NCBI RefSeq assembly: GCF_900102725.1
Contig: NZ_FNJW01000008.1
Coordinates: forward strand, 1,240,001-1,304,000
Direction: 5' to 3'
DNA length: 64,000 nucleotides
Source: Carnobacterium viridans
GTDB taxonomy: Bacteria > Bacillota > Bacilli > Lactobacillales > Carnobacteriaceae
Both the position numbers and the translations under genes were made by a program. Under the pieces are notes generated by a model. That model was not told where the DNA came from. It saw only the letters and a program-made list of their open reading frames with translations, and did no database searches. Positions 11,750 through 20,586 of the stretch are shown piece after piece. Each line of letters opens with the position of its first letter. The first letter of the stretch is position 1.

Positions 11750-12535
11750 TTATTTATTTTCAAATTGTGCATTACGCTTTTCAACAAAAGCAGTCATACC
11801 CTCTTTTTGATCTTCAGTAGCAAATAAAGCTCCAAAAACTTCAGATTCCAATGCTAATCCTTGCTGTATACTCATTTGCATGCCTTGATTGATTGATTTT
11901 TTACTGCCTTCTACACCTAATGGCGAATTTTTGATTATTTTTTCAGCCATCGCTTTTGTTTCTTCTAGCAAGTCTTCAACGGCTACTACTTTATTCAGTA
12001 AACCAATTCGATAAGCTTCTGCGGCTGCGACGTTTGCTCCTGTGTAAATCAATTCTTTAGCTTTCCCAGTTCCAACCAGGCGTGGCAAGCGTTGGGTTCC
12101 GCCAAATCCAGGAATGATTCCCAACCCTACTTCAGGTTGTCCAAATTTTGCATTTTCAGCGCCGATTCGAATGTCACAAGCTAAAGCAAGTTCACACCCA
12201 CCGCCTAAAGCAAATCCATTAACGGCAGCTATAGTCGGCTGACGTAATTGTTCCAATTTTGAAAAAACCGCATTGCCTAAGGAAGAAAAAATTGTTCCTT
12301 CAACTGCATTTTTTTCTTTCATTTCTTTGATATCTGCACCTGCTACAAACGCTTTAGTACCTGAACCGGTCACGATTAGCACACGAATCGCACCATCTTT
12401 CTCCACCTCATCAAGCGCAACCGACACTTCTTCTAAGACTTCTTGACTTAATGCGTTTAACATTTTAGGTCGATTAATGGTTAAAGTAGCGATTCCTTCT
12501 GCTTTTTCTAAAGTAAGTGTATTATATTCTGTCAT
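11750..12535 (-). CDS. crt: Enoyl-CoA hydratase (crotonase)
   Basis: 261-aa crotonase. Both catalytic glutamates are visible, in ALGGGCELALACDI and QPEVGLGIIPGFGGTQRL, together with the oxyanion-hole motif AFVAGADIKEM. It reversibly hydrates 2-enoyl-CoA to 3-hydroxyacyl-CoA. It follows the hydroxyacyl-CoA dehydrogenase gene with a 15-bp gap in one operon, giving the consecutive steps of a short-chain beta-oxidation or butyrate-type pathway. A good GGAGAGG site precedes the ATG. Confidence 0.93.
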   Translation of the reverse strand: MTEYNTLTLEKAEGIATLTINRPKMLNALSQEVLEEVSVALDEVEKDGAIRVLIVTGSGTKAFVAGADIKEMKEKNAVEGTIFSSLGNAVFSKLEQLRQPTIAAVNGFALGGGCELALACDIRIGAENAKFGQPEVGLGIIPGFGGTQRLPRLVGTGKAKELIYTGANVAAAEAYRIGLLNKVVAVEDLLEETKAMAEKIIKNSPLGVEGSKKSINQGMQMSIQQGLALESEVFGALFATEDQKEGMTAFVEKRNAQFENK

Positions 12536-12550
12536 TTCGTTGTCCTCTCC

Positions 12551-13405
12551 TTATGAAGCATATTCATAAAACCCTTTACCGGTTTTTCTACCTAGCCAGC
12601 CAGCTTCTACATATTTTTTCAACAACGGACAAGGACGATATTTGGAATCATTAAATCCTATATATAAAACTTCCATAATAGCTAAACAAACATCCAGTCC
12701 AATATAATCTGCTAAAGCAATTGGACCCATTGGGTGATTTGCACCTAGCTTCATTGCTTCGTCGACTTCTTCAAGTGTTGCTATGCCTTCATGCACCGTA
12801 AAAATGGCTTCATTGATCATTGGCATCAAAATACGATTAACGGCAAACCCTGGCGAATCTTTAATATCAATCGTAATTTTCCCGATTTTTTCGCTCAACG
12901 CTTTAATAGTGGCTGCTGTTTCATCATCTGTTGCCAAACCTCGATTGATCTCTACTAATTTCATAACAGGAACCGGATTAAAGAAGTGCAATCCAATAAC
13001 TTTTTCAGGTCGATTTGTCGCTGCAGCAATTTCTGTAATCGAAAGAGAGGACGTATTGCTGGCTAAAATCGTTTCTTTATCTGTAATTTCATCTAGTTCT
13101 TTAAAAATAGACAATTTGATTTTTTTATTTTCTGTCGCTGCTTCAATGACTAATTGCGCTTCTTTTGCATCTTGAATATCTGTTGAAAGTGTAAAATGAA
13201 CTAAAATACGTTGTTTTTCGGCTTCTGTTTTACGACCTTTTTCAACTTCACGAGTTAACCCTTTTTCGATCTTAGTGAATCCTCGTTGCACAAATTCTTC
13301 TTTTATATCGTTCAAGATAACATCATATCCAGCTTGTGCCATAACTTGCGCAATACCACTGCCCATTTGTCCTGATCCGATTACCATAACTTTTTTGATT
13401 TCCAT
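12551..13405 (-). CDS. hbd: 3-hydroxybutyryl-CoA dehydrogenase
   Basis: 284-aa NAD(P)-dependent 3-hydroxyacyl-CoA dehydrogenase. Rossmann motif [13 protein letters not shown], catalytic His in [16 protein letters not shown], and C-terminal domain motif [16 protein letters not shown] are all intact. The single-domain length is that of clostridial Hbd rather than of fused FadB proteins. Two adjacent ATGs occur at 13408 and 13405; the second has the better spacing from GAGGAG. Third gene in the operon. Confidence 0.93.
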   Translation of the reverse strand: MEIKKVMVIGSGQMGSGIAQVMAQAGYDVILNDIKEEFVQRGFTKIEKGLTREVEKGRKTEAEKQRILVHFTLSTDIQDAKEAQLVIEAATENKKIKLSIFKELDEITDKETILASNTSSLSITEIAAATNRPEKVIGLHFFNPVPVMKLVEINRGLATDDETAATIKALSEKIGKITIDIKDSPGFAVNRILMPMINEAIFTVHEGIATLEEVDEAMKLGANHPMGPIALADYIGLDVCLAIMEVLYIGFNDSKYRPCPLLKKYVEAGWLGRKTGKGFYEYAS

Positions 13406-13448
13406 CATCTCACTCCTCTAAATAAGTAACTAGTACTTTTCCTTGTGA

Positions 13449-14570
13449 TCAGTTAATCCATTTTTTTGCAATTGCATCTTTTTGCGTTTCTAACGTACCA
13501 CCATAAATGGCTGTTAACTTAGCATCTCTAACGTAGCGTTCGATATCGTTGTTCCGCATGTATCCGTAACCGCCAGTTACTTGAATGGCCATTTCAGTCA
13601 TTTCGATACTAGTATTTGCAGCTTTCAACTTAACCATAGCGACCATTATTGAATCAAGTTGATCGTTTTTCGCTACTTGATCCAACAGTGCAGCCGCAGC
13701 TTGAAATTCTGTATACATTTCAGCGAGTTTAAATTGTGTGTTGCGCAGATCAATCAGTCGTTGCCCAAATTTACGATCTTGACTAACATAGTTTAAAGCT
13801 CGTTCAAAAGATCCTTCAGCGATTCCTATCGCTTGAGCGGCAATTGACAATCGCATATGATCACTGATAGATTGGCATTGCTCTGCTCCATTACAGCTAC
13901 CACCCAATAAATTTTCTTTTGAAACGCATATCTGGTCAAACTCAAGTGAAGCCACAGGAAGAGCACGTATACCCATCTTTTCTTCTCTATTTCCTATAGT
14001 AAGCCCACGCATTTCAGCTGTTATAATAAAGATACCGTATCCGCTTGTTCCATCTTTAGCTATGGTCTTACTTCCTATTAAATAAACGTTTGCTTTTGCC
14101 GCATTTGAAACAAATGCTTTAGCCCCACTTAGTTCCCAATAATTTTCTTTTTCAACTGCAAGAGTTTCCATGTTTTCAAGATTATTGCCCATCCCTAACT
14201 CATTTAGTCCAAATGCACCAAAGGTTTCTCCACTTAGCATAGCAGGCAGATGCTTCTGTTTTTGTCGTTCAGTGCCATATTGATAGATTGGCCAAAGGCT
14301 CATAGATGTTTGAGTCAGTAAAATACTAGCTGTTGAAGCACAATCTCTTGATACGATCCGAATGACTTCCAACAAATCTTTAAATGATCCCCCAAGTCCC
14401 CCATGCAACCGATCAAATGGCATCCGTAAAACGCCCATATCACTTAATTGATTTAGTTGTTCTTCAGGAAATGCTTCTGTTTTATCATATTCAGAAGCAT
14501 TTGGTCGTATGACTGTTTTAGAAAAATCAGCTACTCGACTGATCAAATGGTTCATTGTTTCATTCATCAT
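13449..14570 (-). CDS. Acyl-CoA dehydrogenase with atypical active site
   Basis: 373-aa flavoprotein of the acyl-CoA dehydrogenase family, with FAD-binding GAFGLNELGMGNN and a C-terminal helical domain containing QVTGGYGYMRNNDIERYVRDAK. The position of the catalytic glutamate in most family members (YEGT) reads IYGGT. Members with that change, such as isovaleryl- and long-chain acyl-CoA dehydrogenases, place the Glu in an ERLVLA-type helix, but here that site reads DHMRLSIA. By eye alignment, therefore, neither usual catalytic Glu is present. Second gene in the operon between thiolase and Hbd. It may act on an unusual substrate or use a different base. No Etf genes are in the window to receive its electrons. 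Confidence 0.85.
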   Translation of the reverse strand: MMNETMNHLISRVADFSKTVIRPNASEYDKTEAFPEEQLNQLSDMGVLRMPFDRLHGGLGGSFKDLLEVIRIVSRDCASTASILLTQTSMSLWPIYQYGTERQKQKHLPAMLSGETFGAFGLNELGMGNNLENMETLAVEKENYWELSGAKAFVSNAAKANVYLIGSKTIAKDGTSGYGIFIITAEMRGLTIGNREEKMGIRALPVASLEFDQICVSKENLLGGSCNGAEQCQSISDHMRLSIAAQAIGIAEGSFERALNYVSQDRKFGQRLIDLRNTQFKLAEMYTEFQAAAALLDQVAKNDQLDSIMVAMVKLKAANTSIEMTEMAIQVTGGYGYMRNNDIERYVRDAKLTAIYGGTLETQKDAIAKKWIN

Positions 14571-14624
14571 GTTTGGATACTCCTCTTTGAATTTTCTACT
14601 AGCTAGCCATACATTTTTTATTTC

Positions 14625-15803
14625 TTAACGTTCAACGATTAGTGACATTCCTTGTCCTCCGCCAATACATAACGTTGCTAATCCACGTTTTGAATCGCGT
14701 TTTTCCATTTCGTGAAGTAAAGTGACCAAGATACGAGCACCACTAGCTCCAACTGGGTGTCCTAAAGCAATCGCACCACCATTGACGTTAACGATATCCG
14801 TGTTGAATTTTAAATCTGTTATGACACTTAATGCTTGTGCCGCAAAAGCTTCATTTGCTTCGATCAAGTCTAAATCTTCTACTGTTAAACCGGCTTTTTT
14901 CAATGCTTTTTGAGTTGCTGGAATTGGACCACATCCCATAATTTTTGGATCTACACCTGCACTTGCATATGACTTGATTGTAGCTAGAGGTTTCAATCCT
15001 AACTCATCTGCTTTTTCACGGCTCATAACGATCAAGACTGCTGCACCATCGTTCAATCCTGAAGCATTTCCTGCTGTTACTGAACCATCTTTTTTGAAAG
15101 CGGGTTTTAATTTCGCCATTGCTTCATTTGTTGTACCAAAACGTGGGTGTTCATCTGTATCGATTACTTTAGGTCCTCCTCTGCGTTGAGGTACTTCGAT
15201 TGGAACGATTTCTTCTTTGAATCGGCCAGAGGTTACAGCCTTCTCAGCATTATTTTGACTGCGAACCGCTAATTCGTCTTGTTGCTCACGAGTAAATTGA
15301 TATTTTTCAACAATATTTTCAGCTGTTATGCCCATATGAATATCGGTAAAGGCATCCGTTAAACCATCCTTCAACATTGTATCGATCATTTGACCATTAC
15401 CCATTCGTTTACCCCATCGTGCATCAGGCAATACGTATGGTGCTTGACTCATACTTTCGGTTCCACCAGCAATAACAATTTCATTGTCTCCTGAAAGAAT
15501 TGATTGCGCTGCTAAAGCGACCGTTTTCAATCCCGAACCACATACTTTATTGATAGCAAAAGATGGAACGTGTTTTGGGATTCCAGCTTTTATTGCTACT
15601 TGTCTAGCAACATTTTGACCTAAACCTGCACTTAAAACGTTTCCAAATATCATTTCATCAATTGTTGCTGGATCTAATCCAATACTGTCAATTGCTTTTT
15701 TTACAACAGCAGCTCCTAAATCAACGGCTGATACATCTTTAAAAGCTCCTCCAAATGATCCAACTGGCGTTCTTAATGCTGACACGATTACTGCTTCTGT
15801 CAT
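14625..15803 (-). CDS. Acetyl-CoA C-acetyltransferase (thiolase)
   Basis: 392-aa biosynthetic-type thiolase. The nucleophilic cysteine is in [12 protein letters not shown] (Cys88), the catalytic histidine in [17 protein letters not shown] and the second cysteine in [10 protein letters not shown]. It condenses two acetyl-CoA or cleaves 3-ketoacyl-CoA. It is the first gene of the leftward operon thl-acd-hbd-crt-CoA-transferase; GGAGG precedes the ATG and a cre-like site lies 52 bp upstream. Lactobacillales normally have a thiolase for the mevalonate pathway; this copy is instead embedded in an acyl-CoA operon. Confidence 0.94.
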   Translation of the reverse strand: MTEAVIVSALRTPVGSFGGAFKDVSAVDLGAAVVKKAIDSIGLDPATIDEMIFGNVLSAGLGQNVARQVAIKAGIPKHVPSFAINKVCGSGLKTVALAAQSILSGDNEIVIAGGTESMSQAPYVLPDARWGKRMGNGQMIDTMLKDGLTDAFTDIHMGITAENIVEKYQFTREQQDELAVRSQNNAEKAVTSGRFKEEIVPIEVPQRRGGPKVIDTDEHPRFGTTNEAMAKLKPAFKKDGSVTAGNASGLNDGAAVLIVMSREKADELGLKPLATIKSYASAGVDPKIMGCGPIPATQKALKKAGLTVEDLDLIEANEAFAAQALSVITDLKFNTDIVNVNGGAIALGHPVGASGARILVTLLHEMEKRDSKRGLATLCIGGGQGMSLIVER

Positions 15804-15854
15804 TTAAATTACCTCCAAATAATTTCCCTGTTTTTATTACGTCTTCAAGTTTAC

Positions 15855-15868
15855 GTGAAGCGTTTACA
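15855..15868. promoter_or_regulatory. cre-like site upstream of the thiolase operon
   Basis: GTGAAGCGTTTACA matches the cre consensus apart from the first two bases and lies about 52 bp upstream of the thiolase ATG. Carbon catabolite repression of the operon is a reasonable inference. Confidence 0.45.
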
Positions 15869-15970
15869 TTGTTATCATAAATGGATTGATTCTAAACGTC
15901 TAACAAGTATATATTACAGATTCAATAAGTTTTATTAATACCTTTGTGAAAGGGTATTCAAAAAAAACAA

Positions 15971-16013
15971 AAATACGAAAGAACCGGATAAAAACATCGG
16001 GCCTTTCGTATTT
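15971..16013 (-). terminator. Terminator after the LysR gene
   Basis: AAATACGAAAG pairs with CTTTCGTATTT; read leftward the hairpin ends in a run of T. It separates the regulator transcript from the thiolase operon. Confidence 0.75.
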
Positions 16014-16069
16014 GAGTAAAGAAATTTCTTGCACAATTTCAAGCTAATTTGTACTGCTTACTTCATGAA

Positions 16070-16960
16070 TCAGTAAAAATAACTTAAAACAGATTCATGT
16101 AAATTTGTTTCAACAACTGAATAATTAGTTTTTATCGGACGGCACAATAGAACATTAAAAGGAATCGGGTTCTTAAATGTTTTTTCCACATAATCCTCAC
16201 TGTTTAAATAGCGTCCAATAGGTGAAGGTAAAATAGCAATTGTATCTGAGTAACGAGTTGTTTCAATTAAAAAATCCCACGAAGAAGAAGTAAAAATAAT
16301 TTCTGCATTAGAATTTTGTTCCTTAAATGTTCGTTTAACTAAATCGTTGGTCACAAATGATTCATTAAATGTAGCAATTGGGTAATCATCAATTTCTGTC
16401 CAATTGATTTTATTCTTCCTGCTTAAATCATGAGTTGTTGACATAAAAGCTGTTAATTCATCAATTTGAATCACATGCTCTTCATAGGCTTTCGGATCAA
16501 GATTCGTTGGTTCGATCAATACGACATAATCTAAATCTTTTTGCAAGAACATCCTTCTCAACTCATTACAGCTATCTTCTACAATCTCTATTTTAATTTC
16601 CGGGTTTTCCACGATGAATTTAGAGAAGAAGTTGGAAAAGAAAACACGTAAAATTAAAGAAGGTACACCTAAACGAATCGTTCCTTTTTGTTTGGATGAT
16701 TCTTTACGAATCATATTTTTCATTTCATCATGCATTTTCAAAATATCTAAAGCATATCGGTATAACTTAATACCACTTGGTGTCATTTCTTCTAATCTTC
16801 CATTTTTACGATAAAAGAGACTTAATTCTTCATCTTTTTCAAAATTAGTAATCATTTGGCTTAAAGCTGACTGCGAGATATGAATTTTTTTTGCAGCTAA
16901 CGATAAATTGCAACCGCATTCAACAATGTTGATAAAATAATTCAATTGTGTAATATCCAA
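16070..16960 (-). CDS. LysR-family transcriptional regulator
   Basis: 296-aa LysR-type regulator: N-terminal winged helix-turn-helix (LNYFINIVECGCNLSLAAKKIHISQSALSQ, residues 6-35) and a C-terminal substrate-binding-like effector domain (GTIRLGVPSLILRVF). The start codon is TTG, supported by AAGGGGAA about 9 bp upstream. It lies between the thiolase operon and the second acyl-CoA dehydrogenase, all leftward, so it is the best local candidate for controlling the acyl-CoA genes. The effector is unknown. Confidence 0.88.
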   Translation of the reverse strand: MDITQLNYFINIVECGCNLSLAAKKIHISQSALSQMITNFEKDEELSLFYRKNGRLEEMTPSGIKLYRYALDILKMHDEMKNMIRKESSKQKGTIRLGVPSLILRVFFSNFFSKFIVENPEIKIEIVEDSCNELRRMFLQKDLDYVVLIEPTNLDPKAYEEHVIQIDELTAFMSTTHDLSRKNKINWTEIDDYPIATFNESFVTNDLVKRTFKEQNSNAEIIFTSSSWDFLIETTRYSDTIAILPSPIGRYLNSEDYVEKTFKNPIPFNVLLCRPIKTNYSVVETNLHESVLSYFY

Positions 16961-17075
16961 TTCCAGTTATTCCCCTTTTTTTTGATTATTCCTTTTGAGA
17001 CCAGTTTATGTCATAAGAAATAATTATATCTATATATAGAATACCATGGTTAAAGATGTTTGTGCAAAAGGAGAC

Positions 17076-17123
17076 AAAAAAACTCAGAAAACAAGGATCA
17101 TTGATCCCGTTTTCTGAGTTTTT
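17076..17123 (-). terminator. Terminator after the second acyl-CoA dehydrogenase
   Basis: Long hairpin AAAAACTCAGAAAAC / GTTTTCTGAGTTTTT with inner GGATCA/TGATCC stem, T-rich on both sides. Confidence 0.85.
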
Positions 17124-17131
17124 AATAACAT

Positions 17132-18352
17132 TTAAACAAAAGCGCCTACACCTGTCAAATATCTTCCAACAATTAAAGCATTGATTTCATGTGTTCCTTC
17201 GTAAGAGTAGATAGCTTCTGCATCTGCAAAGAATCGAGCAACATCCGTTTCCAGTGTAATTCCATTTCCACCGACTACTTCGCGAGCTAATGCAACAGTC
17301 TCACGCATGCGTAAAGCATTATGCATTTTTGCCATTGAAGAATTCACTTCGCGGTAATTGCCTTCTTCCTGCATTTGAGCTAAACGTACAGAGAAACTTA
17401 AATTAGCCGTTACGTTTGCTTGCATGATAGACAGTTTTTCTTGAACCAATTGGAATGAACCTAAATTCTTACCAAATTGTTCGCGTTGTTTGACGTAACG
17501 TAAAGCAGCTTCAAACGCACCTGCTGTTAATCCTGTCGCCAAATGAGAGATATCTGCACGCGTAATCCGTAGAATACCTGCTACATCTTTAAATGAATTC
17601 ACGTTTTGCAATCTGCGATCTTCTCCAACTTTCACATCCGTAAACGTGATATGCCCATTTTGTGTCATACGAAGTGAAATTTTTCCTTCGATTTTTTGAA
17701 CATGTACCCCTTCAGCTTTACCAGGAACCATAAAGGCTTTAACTTTTCCATCCGCTTCATCACGAGCAAATACAGCCATTTCATCTGCTGATCCAGCTCC
17801 ACCGATCCAACGTTTTTCTCCATTGATGATCCAAGTATCGCCTTCTTTACGTGCAGTAGTTGCTAGTCCGCCAGCAATATCTGAACCGTGTTCGGGTTCG
17901 GTCAAAGCAAAACACCCTTGAATTTCATACGAAGCTGTTTTATCAGCCCAACGTTCGATTTGTTCTTCATTTCCGCCTTGTAACAACGTTGCGTAGAATA
18001 ATCCGCCATGAACCGTGTAGAAGGTTGCGATAGAAGCATCTAGTTTAGCTAACTCAAAATATCTAAAAACGTTGTATAATTCGCTTGGTTTACGTGTATT
18101 TTCACGACCTTCAAATAACAATGGATTATCCATCATTCTTACTTTTCCGATTTTCTCAAAAGCTTCAAAAGGAAATTCGGCTTTTTCCCAATACTCACTT
18201 AGTACAGGACGTAAATTTATTTCAAGAGCCTCACGCAACTCTTTTAAAACTGTTAATTCTCCATCTGTTAATGCACTTGAATACTCATAAAGATCTGATG
18301 GATAAAAAGTAGCTAAATCAACTGGTCTTTCCATTGTCTTTGTGTTCATCAT
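17132..18352 (-). CDS. Acyl-CoA dehydrogenase (glutaryl-CoA dehydrogenase-like)
   Basis: 406-aa acyl-CoA dehydrogenase. In contrast to the other copy, the canonical catalytic glutamate is present (IYSYEGTHEINALIVGR), as are the FAD-binding motif QGCFALTEPEHGSDIAGG and WIGGAG. The YEGTHEI...GRYLTG ending and the 400-aa length resemble the glutaryl-CoA dehydrogenase/ACX4 branch, so decarboxylating or branched/dicarboxylic acyl substrates are possible; that assignment is by similarity only. It is a single-gene unit with its own terminator and a cre-like site upstream. Confidence 0.9.
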   Translation of the reverse strand: MMNTKTMERPVDLATFYPSDLYEYSSALTDGELTVLKELREALEINLRPVLSEYWEKAEFPFEAFEKIGKVRMMDNPLLFEGRENTRKPSELYNVFRYFELAKLDASIATFYTVHGGLFYATLLQGGNEEQIERWADKTASYEIQGCFALTEPEHGSDIAGGLATTARKEGDTWIINGEKRWIGGAGSADEMAVFARDEADGKVKAFMVPGKAEGVHVQKIEGKISLRMTQNGHITFTDVKVGEDRRLQNVNSFKDVAGILRITRADISHLATGLTAGAFEAALRYVKQREQFGKNLGSFQLVQEKLSIMQANVTANLSFSVRLAQMQEEGNYREVNSSMAKMHNALRMRETVALAREVVGGNGITLETDVARFFADAEAIYSYEGTHEINALIVGRYLTGVGAFV

Positions 18353-18398
18353 TTTAATCGCCCCTTAATTATTTTTAATTTTTAATAGGTTTTATTTT

Positions 18399-18412
18399 AT
18401 CAAGCGCTTACA
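18399..18412. promoter_or_regulatory. cre-like site upstream of the second acyl-CoA dehydrogenase
   Basis: ATCAAGCGCTTACA shares the right half and centre of the cre consensus (AAGCGCTTACA) and lies about 47 bp upstream of the ATG. Confidence 0.4.
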
Positions 18413-18541
18413 ATGCTTAATTTAAGCCATTTATAAATTTTAGTCTACTTACCATAAATTATAGAAGGTATAAGAAGAACTTAACGTCATTCTACAAACC
18501 TATAGTTTATTGCTTTTTTCAAAATAAATGACAAAAATAAA

Positions 18542-18590
18542 AACACTATCTAAAAACAGATTCTTAAAATCAGCTTTTAAATAGTGTTGT
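18542..18590 (-). terminator. Terminator after the lactonase-like gene
   Basis: AACACTAT...TAAAA pairs with TTTTA...ATAGTGTT; a T-rich tail is read leftward. It is adjacent to the stop codon at 18596. Confidence 0.65.
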
Positions 18591-18595
18591 TTGTT

Positions 18596-19462
18596 TTAGT
18601 TAAAGGTAATATATGCTTGTTTACTTCGCTTCAATGAATCTACTACATTTTTTCCAGTCTCATCCCATTCAATCATACGATAATACGCATCGTGGTAAAA
18701 AATGAATTTATACTGGTTTTTATAAGCTTCTTTCATCCATTTTTCTTTACTGAATATAGACGTCATTGGATAATCATCGTAAGCCAAGACCCATAAAGGA
18801 TTTTGATGTGCATGTGTTGGCATGATGTCGGCCATATGCACTAACGTTTCACCATTTTGTGTTAGTTTGATTAATGCATGCCCTACACTGTGTCCTCCAG
18901 TGTGGATCATATCAATTCCAGGCACTACTTCAAGCGATTCCTGATACGTAATGATTTGATCCTGAACTGGCTCCCAATTTTCTTTCCAATACGTGCTTTT
19001 GGAACGAATATTTGGATTTCTCATTTCATCCCATTCAATCTCGTTAACGTAAATAGCTGCACTTGGAAAAGTAGAAACGAGCTTCTCATTTTCCCAATGT
19101 GTTAATCCGCCGGCATGGTCAAAATGTAAATGTGTCATTAATAATACATCAATGTCATTCACGGTCAATCCAAGTTCTGCTAGACTTTCCTTTATCTTTG
19201 TCTCTTCCACAACTCCATAATTGCGTCGTTGCTTATCTGATAATTTCCCTTGCCCTACTCCAGCATCAATCAAATAATTCTTATTTTGATATTGGATCAG
19301 AATCGAATCCGTTGGTAACTCGATTTGATTTTTTTCATTGACCGGATATTTACGTGACCATAATGGTTTAGGCACTACCCCAAACATTGCTCCTCCATCC
19401 ATAGAAGTGATTCCACCATCCATCCAAGTTAACTTCATGTCATGAAATACTAAACTATCCAT
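18596..19462 (-). CDS. Metallo-beta-lactamase-fold hydrolase, YtnP-like (putative lactonase)
   Basis: 288-aa MBL-fold metalloenzyme. The zinc motif [11 protein letters not shown], the downstream HTGGHSVGH histidine and the DIMPTHAH aspartate are present. The N-terminal [15 protein letters not shown] block is characteristic of YtnP-type proteins, which are linked to quorum-quenching lactone hydrolysis. I use the ATG at 19462, directly after AGAAGGAGG; an extension to 19507 lacks a site. It is a leftward single gene with a cre-like sequence upstream. Its true substrate is unknown; a lactone or thioester related to the neighbouring acyl-CoA genes is only a possibility. Confidence 0.88.
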   Translation of the reverse strand: MDSLVFHDMKLTWMDGGITSMDGGAMFGVVPKPLWSRKYPVNEKNQIELPTDSILIQYQNKNYLIDAGVGQGKLSDKQRRNYGVVEETKIKESLAELGLTVNDIDVLLMTHLHFDHAGGLTHWENEKLVSTFPSAAIYVNEIEWDEMRNPNIRSKSTYWKENWEPVQDQIITYQESLEVVPGIDMIHTGGHSVGHALIKLTQNGETLVHMADIMPTHAHQNPLWVLAYDDYPMTSIFSKEKWMKEAYKNQYKFIFYHDAYYRMIEWDETGKNVVDSLKRSKQAYITFN

Positions 19463-19482
19463 CTTCTTCCTCCTTCTATTAA

Positions 19483-19496
19483 AAAAAGCGTTTCCA
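19483..19496. promoter_or_regulatory. Weak cre-like site upstream of the lactonase-like gene
   Basis: AAAAAGCGTTTCCA contains the cre core AAAGCGTTTCC and final CA. It lies about 21 bp upstream of the ATG. Confidence 0.35.
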
Positions 19497-19571
19497 TTCA
19501 TTCCCAATTGATTATACGCAATCTTTCGTATTTATTCAAAATTAAGAAAAACATTTAATAATTTGATCAAC

Positions 19572-19610
19572 AAAAAAAGATTCAAAGTTTTTTACTTTGA
19601 ACCTTTTTTT
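19572..19610 (-). terminator. Terminator after the ketopantoate reductase-like gene
   Basis: AAAAAAAGATTCAAAGT pairs with ACTTTGAACCTTTTTTT, flanking a short T-loop. Confidence 0.8.
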
Positions 19611-19620
19611 AAAGTCGTTT

Positions 19621-20547
19621 TTAACTTTTAATTCCTAGGATATCTTCTTTTGCATGGATTAACTGCGTGATTTGTTTGCTATATGGTGCTTCAAAACCTC
19701 TACGTTCAGATTCTTTTGCTACCATGCCATTCAAAAAGTCGATTTCAGTTGGGCGTTTATTCTTTAAATCTTGATGCATTGATGGATAATGTCCACCAAC
19801 TTTTTCGGCAATTCCTTTCAAGTAATTAATCGTTTCTTCAACATCTAATGTTACACCTTCCGTTTCTGCTACACGAGAAAATTCACTAACAATTCCTTGA
19901 TTTAATTCGTCAATTTGAGCCACATCAAACAATTCTTTGATATTGCAGTCCAATAAAGAACAAAGGGCATTCATTGTTCCATTAACACATGCTTTTCTCC
20001 AAGTTGTAAAATGGACATTTGAACTATACACTCCGTTTAGTCCACAATCTGCCATCATTTGAACAACTTGACGTGTACCTTCTTCTTCGTTCTCATCACT
20101 ATTTTGAACTTCAACAGGACCTTCTCCCATAAAATGCGTTTTCCCAGGTGCGTCTAGACCACCTGTCCACACTGTTGTTCCCATGATGATATTCTTTTTA
20201 GGAATATATTCAGAGATGGTATTCGCATGTCCTAATCCATTTAATAAGCACACCACTTTTGTGTCTTCTGTTAACGTGTGTTTGATTTCTTCCAACATAT
20301 GTCTCAAACCCATTGATTTAGTAAAGATAAAAATAGTATCAAATGTATCCTTGATCTCTTCCGGTTTGCCAATTGAAATATTGATAGTATCTTCTTTGCC
20401 ATTTACTGTAACTGACAATCCATTTTCTTTAATGGTATTGATATGTTCGTCCCAAAAATCTAATAATGTAACATCATTTCCACCTTTTTGCATCATGTAA
20501 CCAAATCCACATCCTAAAGCTCCTGAACCTGCAATTGCTATTTTCAT
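19621..20547 (-). CDS. Ketopantoate/oxopantoate reductase family protein (PanE-like)
   Basis: 308-aa protein of the 2-dehydropantoate 2-reductase family. The N-terminal Rossmann motif is IAIAGSGALGCGFGYMM; the C-terminal domain includes NGTMNALCSLLDCN and the EIDFLNG motif typical of the ApbA/PanE C-terminal domain. Enzymes of this family reduce 2-ketopantoate with NADPH, but many paralogs act on other 2-oxo acids. It follows a membrane protein of the EIIC type with a 39-bp gap, suggesting a transporter/reductase pair rather than a pantothenate biosynthesis locus. Confidence 0.85.
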   Translation of the reverse strand: MKIAIAGSGALGCGFGYMMQKGGNDVTLLDFWDEHINTIKENGLSVTVNGKEDTINISIGKPEEIKDTFDTIFIFTKSMGLRHMLEEIKHTLTEDTKVVCLLNGLGHANTISEYIPKKNIIMGTTVWTGGLDAPGKTHFMGEGPVEVQNSDENEEEGTRQVVQMMADCGLNGVYSSNVHFTTWRKACVNGTMNALCSLLDCNIKELFDVAQIDELNQGIVSEFSRVAETEGVTLDVEETINYLKGIAEKVGGHYPSMHQDLKNKRPTEIDFLNGMVAKESERRGFEAPYSKQITQLIHAKEDILGIKS

Positions 20548-20586
20548 TATAAAATTCCTCCAATTTAATTTAACGTATCTTTTGTA

